A stretch of DNA of 12,062 nucleotides. Source: Pseudomonadota bacterium (GTDB taxonomy: Bacteria > Pseudomonadota > Alphaproteobacteria > Rhizobiales > Xanthobacteraceae). Within the stretch, counting starts at the first letter, position 1. Each line of letters begins with the position of its first letter. The position numbers and the translations under genes were made by a program. The notes beneath the pieces are model-generated. The model was given only the letters and a program-made list of their open reading frames with translations, ran no database searches and was not told the origin of the DNA. Of this stretch, positions 1 through 5,998 are shown in pieces. The stretch covers positions 1-12,062 of the forward strand of contig CAUJKG010000275.1 of the NCBI GenBank assembly GCA_963205465.1. The letters run 5' to 3'.

Positions 1-1184
1 CGCTGTTCTTTCTCGACCTCGACGGCTTCAAGGACATCAACGATACGCTCGGCCATCCGGTCGGCGACGAGTTGCTCGCCATGGTGGGCGAGCGGCTGGA
101 AGGCATTCTCGGTTCGAAGGGCATGACGGTGCGCTTCGGCGGTGATGAATTCGCGGTGCTTGCGCCGATTTCGCAGACTGAAGAGATCGGGCGCATCGCA
201 GAGCGCATCATCGAAACCGTACGCCAGCCGGTCGCTGCGGGCGAGCATGTTCTGCATGTCGGGGTCACGCTCGGCGTTTCGCTTGCGCCTGAGCACGGCT
301 CGGAGCCTGAGGAACTGCTGCGGCGCGCCGATATCGCGCTTTACAAAGCGAAAGCGGAAGGGCGGGGCAGTCACCGCATCTTCGATCCGGCCGACGAAAC
401 CGTGCTGCAGAACCGCCGCGCGATCGAGCGCGATATCGAGCGGGCGATGTGGCACGACGAGTTCTTCACGCTCTACCAGCCGCTTTATTCGGCGGACGGC
501 GAGCGCCTCGAAAGCGTGGAAACGCTGGTGCGCTGGCAGCATCCCGAGCGCGGGCTGGTGCCGCCTTCGGACTTCATCCATGTTGCGGAGAAGTCGGGCC
601 TCATCATGAAGCTCGACGAATGGGTGCTGCGCAAGGCGTGCGAACATGCGCTGCTGTGGCCGGACATTTCGGTCGCGGTGAACATGTCGCCGTCGAATTT
701 CCGCCACTCCAACCTTGCCGAACGTGTGAAGCGAATCGTCGAGGAAACCGGGTTCGACCCGCGCCGGCTTGAGATCGAAATCACCGAAGGCATGCTGCTC
801 AACGCGAACGAGGAAGTGCTGTTCGACCTGCAGGAGCTGCGCGAGTTCGGCATCCGCTTTGCGATCGACGATTTCGGCACCGGATATTCTTCGCTGGGCT
901 ATCTCGGCAGCTTCCCGGTCGACAAGATCAAGATTGACCAGAGTTTCGTGCAGAACCTCGGCGTCCGGGAAGATGCGGCGGCAATCGTCGAATGTGTCGC
1001 GCTGCTTGGCCGGGCGCTCGGCCTCGTCGTCACTGCGGAGGGCGTCGAAACCGCGGCGCAGCACCGCTTCGTCCGTGCGGCGGGCTGCCAGCAGATCCAG
1101 GGATATTATCTGTCGAAGCCGCTGCGGCCGGCGGAAATCGAGAAGCTCGCGCAGAAGCCCTCGCCGGAACGGCAACGGGCGTAA
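1..1184 (+). CDS. GGDEF-EAL cyclic-di-GMP protein, 5' end cut by window
   Basis: The reading frame is open from base 3 to the TAA at 1182-1184, so the gene begins before the window. The visible part starts inside a GGDEF domain: FFLDLDGFKDIND then GH and GD supply the metal and base contacts, and an intact GGDEF signature lies at 138-152. The allosteric RxxD site expected a few residues before it is absent (GSKG there), so product inhibition is unlikely. An EAL domain follows. Its signature reads ETL instead of EAL (519-527), but the other phosphodiesterase residues are visible: N in NMSPSNF, E in EITE, DD in DDFGTG, K in KIKID, E in AEGVE and Q in QGY. I predict an active cyclic-di-GMP phosphodiesterase and possibly also a diguanylate cyclase. 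Any N-terminal sensor or membrane domain lies outside the window. It ends convergent with the TetR gene. Confidence 0.95.
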   Translation, partial: LFFLDLDGFKDINDTLGHPVGDELLAMVGERLEGILGSKGMTVRFGGDEFAVLAPISQTEEIGRIAERIIETVRQPVAAGEHVLHVGVTLGVSLAPEHGSEPEELLRRADIALYKAKAEGRGSHRIFDPADETVLQNRRAIERDIERAMWHDEFFTLYQPLYSADGERLESVETLVRWQHPERGLVPPSDFIHVAEKSGLIMKLDEWVLRKACEHALLWPDISVAVNMSPSNFRHSNLAERVKRIVEETGFDPRRLEIEITEGMLLNANEEVLFDLQELREFGIRFAIDDFGTGYSSLGYLGSFPVDKIKIDQSFVQNLGVREDAAAIVECVALLGRALGLVVTAEGVETAAQHRFVRAAGCQQIQGYYLSKPLRPAEIEKLAQKPSPERQRA

Positions 1185-1189
1185 GCCTG

Positions 1190-1255
1190 ATCCTGAGGAG
1201 CGATGGAGATGTCGGGCAAGCCCGGCATCTGATGCGCGCTCCTCACCATGAGGAT
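1190..1255. repeat. Nested inverted repeat between convergent genes
   Basis: Two stems are nested. The outer 9-bp arms TGAGGAGCG (1194-1202) and CGCTCCTCA (1237-1245) match perfectly. Inside them, AGATGTCGGGC (1207-1217) pairs with GCCCGGCATCT (1220-1230) with one G-T wobble and an AA loop. The ends ATCCT and AGGAT (1190-1194 and 1251-1255) also match. It lies between the stop codons of two convergent genes and could act as a bidirectional transcription end, although there is no T-run. The flanks resemble interspersed repeats I recall from Bradyrhizobium-type genomes. Confidence 0.6.
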
Positions 1256-1259
1256 TTCG

Positions 1260-1811
1260 TCACTCCACGATCAACGCGGAAGCAGCCGCACGCAACGAGG
1301 CGTCGCGGCGGCCTGCGATCAGGCTCTGTCCGAACACGAAGGCGTAAAACAGAAACGCTTTCGCCTCGCTCTCCTTGCTGCCGAGTTTTGCAAATAGCGC
1401 AGCCACCCGCGCAAGCCGTTCTCCGTCGACCATCGCGACCGCATCGGCGGCGCGGCTATCGGCGCGCGCCAGACCGCGGATCGCAAGTTCTATAGCCAGG
1501 CCCTGCGCGTGCGGACCGCGCGCATAGAGATCGATCAACCGGTAGAGCAGTGAGCGCGGGTCGTCGTCGTCCGTGGTTTCGTTCCGGATTGCGCGAACGC
1601 GTCCTTCCGCCCAGCGGATGAACATCGCGCCAACGAGCGCGTCGCGATCCGTGAAGTGCCAGTAGAAGCTGCCTTTGGTCACGCCGAGGGTCGCCGCGAT
1701 CGGTTCCACCCGGACGCCGTCCCAGCCGTGCGCCGCGAGTTCCGCAAAAGCGGCGGCGATCCAGGCGCGTTTGTCGAGGCGCGGCAATTTCTTCGCACGA
1801 GGCGTTGGCAT
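1260..1811 (-). CDS. TetR-family transcriptional repressor
   Basis: The 183-residue product is about the usual size for a TetR regulator. The N-terminal helix-turn-helix is clear: residues 34-53 run from VEPIAATLGVTKGSFYWHF, the family's typical recognition helix and following SFYWHF. The C-terminal two thirds are helical and variable, as expected for a ligand-binding and dimerisation domain, so the inducer cannot be read from sequence. The ATG at 1811 is the only start ahead of the helix-turn-helix; no strong ribosome site is visible. The gene is divergent from two thioesterases and an acyl-CoA dehydrogenase, with an 18-bp inverted repeat (1844-1861) between. By analogy with other TetR proteins beside acyl-CoA genes, I infer that it represses itself and this operon and responds to an acyl-CoA or a related acid. 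Confidence 0.92.
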   Translation of the reverse strand: MPTPRAKKLPRLDKRAWIAAAFAELAAHGWDGVRVEPIAATLGVTKGSFYWHFTDRDALVGAMFIRWAEGRVRAIRNETTDDDDPRSLLYRLIDLYARGPHAQGLAIELAIRGLARADSRAADAVAMVDGERLARVAALFAKLGSKESEAKAFLFYAFVFGQSLIAGRRDASLRAAASALIVE

Positions 1812-1828
1812 TGCTGATTTCTAGCGCG

Positions 1829-1857
1829 TTGACTGAGAAATTACCATACGCTACCGT
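1829..1857 (+). promoter_or_regulatory. Candidate promoter of the thioesterase/ivd operon
   Basis: TTGACT at 1829-1834 matches five of six bases of the -35 consensus. After a 17-bp spacer, TACCGT (1852-1857) is a weak -10 match (three of six). The inverted repeat at 1844-1861 covers the end of the spacer and the -10, so a bound repressor would block RNA polymerase. Read by eye only. Confidence 0.4.
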
Positions 1858-1861
1858 ATGG
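1844..1861. promoter_or_regulatory. Candidate TetR operator, 18-bp inverted repeat
   Basis: CCATACG (1844-1850) and CGTATGG (1855-1861) are perfect 7-bp inverted arms around CTAC. Size and symmetry fit a TetR dimer site. It lies 32 bp from the repressor start (1811) and 44 bp from the thioesterase start (1906), so one site could control both directions. Binding is inferred. Confidence 0.7.
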
Positions 1862-1892
1862 AAAATTCGATAAGACAAAAAGATACGTTCAC

Positions 1893-1902
1893 GAGGAGGA
1901 GG
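1893..1902 (+). promoter_or_regulatory. Strong Shine-Dalgarno that fixes the thioesterase start
   Basis: GAGGAGGAGG ends three bases before the ATG at 1906, with GGAGG copies at several registers. The alternative in-frame ATG at 1858 overlaps the operator and has no ribosome site, so 1906 is preferred. Confidence 0.75.
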
Positions 1903-1905
1903 CGG

Positions 1906-2397
1906 ATGGCGGGCGCAAGCTCGCGCGGCGGCGCTGTGCGCTTCGAGCCGCGCAATCCGGCATGGGAAGAACGATCGCGCGAGATATTCGAGCGGCAGAG
2001 CTTCATGCGCATGATCGGCGCGCGCATCGCGCGGCTGGAGCCGGGCGCTTGCGACGTCGCCTTGGCGTATCGTGACGATCTCTGTCAGCAGAACGTCTAT
2101 CTGCATGGCGGAGCGATCACTTCGATTGCGGATACGTCTTGCGGCGTCGCGGCTTCTACCTTGATGCCGGAGAGTGCAGGCGTGCTCACCGTCGAGTTCA
2201 AATACAACATGATGGCGCCGGCTGCCGGCGAGCAGTTCGTGGCGCGGGGGCGCGTGGTGCGTCCGGGGCGGACGCTCACCGTGGTTGAGAGTTTCGTTTA
2301 CGCAGTAAAGGACGGTGCCGAGAGCGAGATCGGCCGCATGCTGGCGACCATGATGTTTCTGGAAGGCAAGGGCGACATGCAGGGGACGGCCGCATGA
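1906..2397 (+). CDS. PaaI-type hotdog-fold acyl-CoA thioesterase
   Basis: The 163-residue product has the single hotdog domain of PaaI/YdiI-type thioesterases, which hydrolyse acyl- or aryl-CoA to the free acid and CoA in the cytoplasm. The signature is at residues 66-82, LHGGAITSIADTSCGVA: the HGG loop and D76, which corresponds to the catalytic acidic residue of PaaI. The later strand LTVEFKYNMMAPA is also typical. It is the first gene of a plus-strand operon and its TGA overlaps the next ATG by four bases (ATGA), indicating translational coupling. The substrate cannot be told from sequence; phenylacetyl- and short-chain acyl-CoA thioesterases look alike. Control by the divergent TetR protein is likely. 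An in-frame start at 1858 exists but is judged wrong (see the ribosome site entry). Confidence 0.9.
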   Translation: MAGASSRGGAVRFEPRNPAWEERSREIFERQSFMRMIGARIARLEPGACDVALAYRDDLCQQNVYLHGGAITSIADTSCGVAASTLMPESAGVLTVEFKYNMMAPAAGEQFVARGRVVRPGRTLTVVESFVYAVKDGAESEIGRMLATMMFLEGKGDMQGTAA

Positions 2398-2825
2398 GCG
2401 TTGCGACTACTTATTTCGGCACAGTCTATCCCGGTGAGACCGATCACATGGGGCACATGAATGTCGCCTATTATGTGCAGAAGTTCGATGCCGCGACCTG
2501 GAATTTCTTTTTCAATCTCGGCGTCACGCCCTCGATGATGCGGGAGACCTCGATGGGCATCGCCGCCGTCGAGCAGGTACTGAACTACAAGAAAGAAATG
2601 ATGCCGGGCGATCTCATCGAAATCCGCACCAGGATTCTCGATATCTCCGACCGCAAGGTGCGTTTCCGTCACGAAATGACGGATCGCGAGAGCGGGCAGA
2701 TGGCGGCGACCTGCGAGCTGCTCTGCGTGTGTTTCGACCGCACGGCGCACAAGTCGCGCGCATTCCCTTCCGAAGTGCTTGAGAAAGCGAAGGCCTCATT
2801 GTCGGCCGCGCAAGGAGCATCGTGA
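2394..2825 (+). CDS. 4HBT/YbgC-type acyl-CoA thioesterase
   Basis: This 143-residue product is a second hotdog thioesterase from a different branch than its neighbour: the 4-hydroxybenzoyl-CoA thioesterase/YbgC/FadM type. The diagnostic motif is at residues 15-26, ETDHMGHMNVAY, with D17 in the place of the catalytic aspartate and GHMN after it. The core strands follow (VEQVLNYKKEMMPGD, then FRHEMTDRESG). It overlaps the gene before it by ATGA and its stop TGA overlaps the start of the dehydrogenase, so the three genes are translated from one message. Family members hydrolyse short, branched or aromatic acyl-CoAs. Here a role in releasing acyl groups formed around isovaleryl-CoA or a related branched acyl-CoA is inferred from context only. 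Confidence 0.9.
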   Translation: MSVATTYFGTVYPGETDHMGHMNVAYYVQKFDAATWNFFFNLGVTPSMMRETSMGIAAVEQVLNYKKEMMPGDLIEIRTRILDISDRKVRFRHEMTDRESGQMAATCELLCVCFDRTAHKSRAFPSEVLEKAKASLSAAQGAS

Positions 2826-3997
2826 TGATTCCCAACCGTTCTTCCGGGCTCGACTTTGCCCTCGGCGAAACCGCCGACATGCTGCGGCAGACCACGCTCT
2901 CGTTCGCGCAGAAGGAAATTGCACCGCGCGCGGCTGAGATTGATGCGACCAACAAGTTTCCGCGCGATCTGTGGCCCAAGCTCGGTGACCTCGGTCTGCT
3001 CGGCATTACCGTCGAAGAAGAGTTCGGCGGTTCCGGCCTTGGCTATCTCGAACATTGCGTGGCGATGGAGGAGATCAGCCGCGCTTCCGCCTCGGTCGGG
3101 CTTTCTTATGGCGCGCATTCCAATCTTTGCGTGAACCAGATCCGCAAGAACGCCAATGACAACCAGAAGAAGAAATATCTCCCCAAGCTGATTTCCGGCG
3201 AGCATGTCGGTGCACTTGCGATGTCGGAGCCCGGTGCCGGTTCGGACGTCGTGAGCATGAGAACGCGCGCCGACAGGAAGGGCGACCGCTTCATTCTCAA
3301 CGGCAACAAGATGTGGATCACGAACGGGCCGGAGGCCGATACGCTCGTGGTCTATGCCAAGACCGATCCGGATGCGGGTCCGCGCGGCATCACCGCGTTC
3401 CTGGTCGAGAAGGGCATGAAGGGGTTCTCGACCGCGCAGAAGCTCGACAAGCTCGGCATGCGCGGCTCTGATACCTGCGAACTCGTGTTCCAGGACTGCG
3501 AGGTGCCAGAGGAGAATATCGTCGGCGGGCTGAACGGCGGCGTGCGCGTCTTGATGTCCGGTCTCGATTACGAGCGTGCGGTGCTTGCGGCCGGCTCCAC
3601 CGGCATCATGCAGGCCTGTATCGACGCCGTGATCCCGTATCTCCACGAGCGCAAGCAGTTCGGCCAGCCGATCGGCACCTTCCAGATCATGCAGGCGAAG
3701 CTTGCCGACATGTATGTGACGATGAACGCGGCCAAGGCTTACGTCTATTCGGTGGCGCGCGCCTGTGACCGCGGCGAGACCACGCGCGAAGACGCCGCCG
3801 GTGCGATCCTGTTCGCCGCCGAGAACGCGACCAAGATCGCGCTTGACGCGATCCAGTGTCTGGGCGGCAACGGCTACATCAACGAATACCCCACCGGCCG
3901 CTTGCTCCGCGACGCCAAGCTCTACGAAATCGGGGCGGGGACTTCGGAAATCCGCCGCATGCTGATCGGGCGGGAGCTGTTCGAGAAGACGAAGTGA
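2825..3997 (+). CDS. ivd: Isovaleryl-CoA dehydrogenase
   Basis: This 390-residue flavoprotein of the acyl-CoA dehydrogenase family oxidises isovaleryl-CoA to 3-methylcrotonyl-CoA in leucine breakdown and passes electrons to ETF. The isovaleryl type is shown by two features. GLDYER places the catalytic glutamate at E250, where human IVD has its base. The C-terminal motif YEIGAGTSEIRR has alanine where medium-chain enzymes carry their catalytic glutamate. Other family marks are AMSEPGAGSDV, WITNGPEAD, RKQFGQPIG and QCLGGNGYINEYP. A GTG at 2822 is directly before the ATG at 2825; AAGGAG ending at 2816 is better spaced for the ATG. It is the third gene of a TetR-linked operon with two thioesterases. 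No methylcrotonyl-CoA carboxylase or HMG-CoA lyase gene is nearby, so the rest of the leucine pathway must be elsewhere or the true substrate is a different branched acyl-CoA. Confidence 0.93.
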   Translation: MIPNRSSGLDFALGETADMLRQTTLSFAQKEIAPRAAEIDATNKFPRDLWPKLGDLGLLGITVEEEFGGSGLGYLEHCVAMEEISRASASVGLSYGAHSNLCVNQIRKNANDNQKKKYLPKLISGEHVGALAMSEPGAGSDVVSMRTRADRKGDRFILNGNKMWITNGPEADTLVVYAKTDPDAGPRGITAFLVEKGMKGFSTAQKLDKLGMRGSDTCELVFQDCEVPEENIVGGLNGGVRVLMSGLDYERAVLAAGSTGIMQACIDAVIPYLHERKQFGQPIGTFQIMQAKLADMYVTMNAAKAYVYSVARACDRGETTREDAAGAILFAAENATKIALDAIQCLGGNGYINEYPTGRLLRDAKLYEIGAGTSEIRRMLIGRELFEKTK

Positions 3998-4051
3998 TTG
4001 CCTTTTGAATAGGCTTATCAAATAGGCTTGGCTCTCGCGCAGGACATGCTA

Positions 4052-4070
4052 GTCATGCGCCCCGCATGAC
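4052..4070 (+). promoter_or_regulatory. Hairpin covering the queC start codon
   Basis: GTCATGCG (4052-4059) and CGCATGAC (4063-4070) form a perfect 8-bp stem with a CCC loop. The queC ATG (4066-4068) lies in the 3' arm, so the folded RNA would hide the start. No Shine-Dalgarno is seen at normal distance; the nearest AGGA is at 4041-4044. It does not look like a known preQ1 riboswitch. Confidence 0.5.
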
Positions 4071-4785
4071 CGATCCAGACAACTCCGAAGGCGCGCTCGT
4101 TCTCTTTTCCGGCGGGCAGGATTCCACCGTTTCGCTCTCCTGGGCGCTGACGCGCTTTCCGCGCGTAGAGACCGTCGGCTTCGAATACGGGCAGCGCCAC
4201 GGCATCGAAATGACCGTGCGGCCGCGCATCCGCGAAAGGCTCGTGGCGCTCGACCCGAAATGGAAGACGCGGCTCGGCGAGGATCATGTCGTCAACATCG
4301 ACTCGCTCGGCGCGATTTCCGAAACCTCGCTCACACGAAATGTGCAGATCGAAATGACCACGAGCGGCTTGCCTTCGACCTTCGTGCCGGGGCGGAACCT
4401 GATCTTCTTCGCCTTTGCCGGGGCGGTCGCTTATCGCCGCGGGCTCCGGCACATGGTCGCCGGGATGTGCGAGACGGATTATTCCGGCTATCCGGATTGC
4501 CGCGACGACACCATCAAGGCGATGCAGCTCGCGCTTGGCCTCGGCATGGACCGGCGATTCGTGATCCATACGCCGCTGATGTGGATCGATAAGGCTGCGA
4601 CCTTCGAACTTGCCGAGCGTATCGGCGGTAAGCCGCTTGCCGAGATCGTGATCGAGGAAACGCATAGCTGTTACATGGGCGACCGCGCGCACAAGCACGA
4701 ATGGGGTTATGGTTGCGGCGAATGCCCGGCCTGCCAGTTGCGGGCGAGCGGCTACGAAAAATACAAGGCGGGAGCGCGCAAATGA
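4066..4785 (+). CDS. queC: 7-cyano-7-deazaguanine synthase QueC
   Basis: QueC converts 7-carboxy-7-deazaguanine to preQ0 using ATP and ammonia, a step toward queuosine in tRNA. The 239-residue product has the N-type ATP pyrophosphatase loop SGGQDS at residues 15-20 and the QueC marks FEYGQRHGIE, FVPGRNLIF and CETDYSGYPDCR. Four zinc-binding cysteines are visible: C202, C217, C220 and C223, in SCYMGDRAH then GCGECPAC. The first spacing is longer than in the short Bacillus-type enzymes, a form I associate with proteobacterial QueC. The ATG at 4066 is the only plausible start back to an in-frame stop (4006), yet it lies inside a hairpin and lacks a ribosome site. No queD, queE or queF is in the window. 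Its stop overlaps the next start by ATGA. Confidence 0.96.
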   Translation: MTDPDNSEGALVLFSGGQDSTVSLSWALTRFPRVETVGFEYGQRHGIEMTVRPRIRERLVALDPKWKTRLGEDHVVNIDSLGAISETSLTRNVQIEMTTSGLPSTFVPGRNLIFFAFAGAVAYRRGLRHMVAGMCETDYSGYPDCRDDTIKAMQLALGLGMDRRFVIHTPLMWIDKAATFELAERIGGKPLAEIVIEETHSCYMGDRAHKHEWGYGCGECPACQLRASGYEKYKAGARK

Positions 4786-5249
4786 AGCTGTTGTTGATCG
4801 TGGGTGCGATTGTAATCGGGTGGAGCGGTTTCGCGCAGGCGCAATCGCTGAAGCTGAGCGCGGAAGATACCCGTGCGATCGAAAGCTGCATCAAGGAAAA
4901 GGAATCGAAGGAGGGCGCCGACCGTTGCATCGGGCTCATCGCCAATCCATGCCTCGATACGCCCGCGGGCCAATCCACGGCGGGGCAGGCCGGTTGCTAC
5001 CAGCGCGAACAACTCGTGTGGGACGACATTCTGAACGAAACCTACCGCCGCTTGCAGGGACAGTTCGAAGGCAAGCTGAAGACGCAGCTTCGCGATTTGC
5101 TGCGCGTGTGGATCGAAGCGCGGAAGCAGCAATGCGAATTCTATCGCGACGTAATTCAGGGCTCGCTCGCGATTCCGATCGGTGCCAGTTGCATGAATAC
5201 GGAAACCGCGCGGCGTGCGATTTATCTCTTAAGCATTCTCAATATCTGA
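4782..5249 (+). CDS. Secreted DUF1311/LprI-like six-cysteine protein
   Basis: The 155-residue product begins with a clear signal peptide (KLLLIVGAIVIGWSGFAQA, cut after residue 20), so it acts in the periplasm. The mature part has six cysteines (C36, C49, C57, C72, C118, C137), enough for three disulfides. The region CYQREQLVWDDILNETYRRL, then WIEARKQQCEFYRD and SCMNTETARRA, has the layout of the DUF1311 family, which includes the mycobacterial lysozyme inhibitor LprI. A lysozyme-inhibitor role here is a guess by family; most members are uncharacterised. The start at 4782 overlaps the queC stop by ATGA, so it is probably translated with queC, although no functional link to queuosine is known to me. 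An in-frame start at 4701 would lie inside queC and lose the signal peptide position, so it is rejected. Confidence 0.85.
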   Translation: MKLLLIVGAIVIGWSGFAQAQSLKLSAEDTRAIESCIKEKESKEGADRCIGLIANPCLDTPAGQSTAGQAGCYQREQLVWDDILNETYRRLQGQFEGKLKTQLRDLLRVWIEARKQQCEFYRDVIQGSLAIPIGASCMNTETARRAIYLLSILNI

Positions 5250-5260
5250 AAGAACGTCCG

Positions 5261-5962
5261 ATGCCGCTTTCGTCCGAACTGAAACAGACGCTTGAGAAGA
5301 TTTCGACCGCGACGCTCACCACGGTGCTTTTGAAGAAGGGTGTGCGCTCGAGCTTCATGCGCGGACCGAAGCCGCTGACTGCAGGCACGCTGCGCATCGT
5401 GGGCGAAGCCTTTACGCTGCGTTTCGTTCCCGCACGCGAGGACCTTGCGACGCCGGAAAGCTGGGCCAGCCCGCGCTCTACCCGCGGCGCGATCGAAGAC
5501 ATGCCGGAAGGCGTGATCGCGGTCGCGGACGCCATGGGGATTACCAGCGCCGGCATCTTCGGCGACATCCTAGTTGCGCGCATGAAGGTGACGAAGGTCG
5601 CGGGCCTCGTCACCGACGGAGCGGTGCGGGACGGCGATGGGGTGAAGGCCGTGGGCTTGCCGTTCTGGTGCGCGGCCGTTGCGGCACCTCCTTCGGTCGC
5701 GGGCCTTACCTTCGTGAACTGGCAGGAGCCGATCGGCTGCGGCGGCGTTGCGGTGTTTCCGGGCGACGTGATCGTCGCGGACAACGACGGCGCGGTCTGC
5801 GTGCCGCAGAAGCTCGTCGAAGCGGTGGCGAAGGAAGCGGTCGAACAGGAAGCGTTCGAAGCCTGGGCCGCGGAAGAAGTCCTGAAAGGCGTGAAGCTGC
5901 TCGGTCTCTATCCGCCGAATGAAGAAACCAAGGCGCGCTACGAGGCGTCGAAACGAAAATAG
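5261..5962 (+). CDS. RraA / HMG-aldolase-like family protein
   Basis: The 233-residue product belongs to the RraA-like family, which includes the RNase E inhibitor RraA and the class II pyruvate aldolases (4-hydroxy-4-methyl-2-oxoglutarate aldolase, also oxaloacetate decarboxylase). The core motif GDILVARMK (101-109), followed by VTDGAVRD, places R123 and D124 at the positions used for substrate and divalent metal binding in the Pseudomonas aldolase. GDVIVADNDGAVCVP (168-182) is the usual closing motif. A helical C-terminal tail of about 50 residues, rich in E, A and K, follows. Because the aldolase residues are intact, an aldolase or decarboxylase role is at least as likely as RNase regulation. 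The start at 5261 lies 11 bases after the previous stop; the ribosome site (AAAGAA) is weak. The frame is open far upstream, but that part is a shadow of two other genes. Confidence 0.85.
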   Translation: MPLSSELKQTLEKISTATLTTVLLKKGVRSSFMRGPKPLTAGTLRIVGEAFTLRFVPAREDLATPESWASPRSTRGAIEDMPEGVIAVADAMGITSAGIFGDILVARMKVTKVAGLVTDGAVRDGDGVKAVGLPFWCAAVAAPPSVAGLTFVNWQEPIGCGGVAVFPGDVIVADNDGAVCVPQKLVEAVAKEAVEQEAFEAWAAEEVLKGVKLLGLYPPNEETKARYEASKRK

Positions 5963-5970
5963 AAGATTGC

Positions 5971-5997
5971 CGTCCCCGTTTTTCGCGGGAATGACGA
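5971..5997. repeat. Half palindromic repeat between convergent genes
   Basis: On the minus strand this reads TCGTCATTCCCGCGAAAAAC and then GGGGACGG. CCCG (5975-5978) pairs with CGGG (5986-5989) around a 7-base loop. The TCGTCAT end matches, in inverted orientation, the end of the large element at 6746. It lies between the stops of the RraA-like gene and the dehydrogenase and may help end transcription. The stem is short and there is no T-run beyond it. Confidence 0.4.
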
Positions 5998-5998
5998 A

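Noticed and set aside
1858..1905. Earlier start for the PaaI-type thioesterase
   Set aside because: It overlaps the candidate operator and lacks a ribosome site, whereas 1906 has a strong one.
1456..2106. Minus-strand open frame spanning the TetR gene start, the operator and the thioesterase
   Set aside because: It overlaps two supported genes and the divergent promoter region and has no recognisable domain.
2669..4021. Long minus-strand open frame opposite ivd (about 450 codons)
   Set aside because: It lies antisense to a well-supported dehydrogenase, has no recognisable domain, and is the usual product of GC-rich codon bias on the opposite strand.
4008..4029. Direct repeat AATAGGCTT twice with a 13-base period before queC
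   Set aside because: Only two short copies with no pairing structure; it may be chance, and I see no link to a known riboswitch.
4709..5260. Upstream extension of the RraA-like frame into queC and the DUF1311 gene
   Set aside because: The added part is arginine-rich with no family match, and RraA-like proteins begin near the ATG at 5261.
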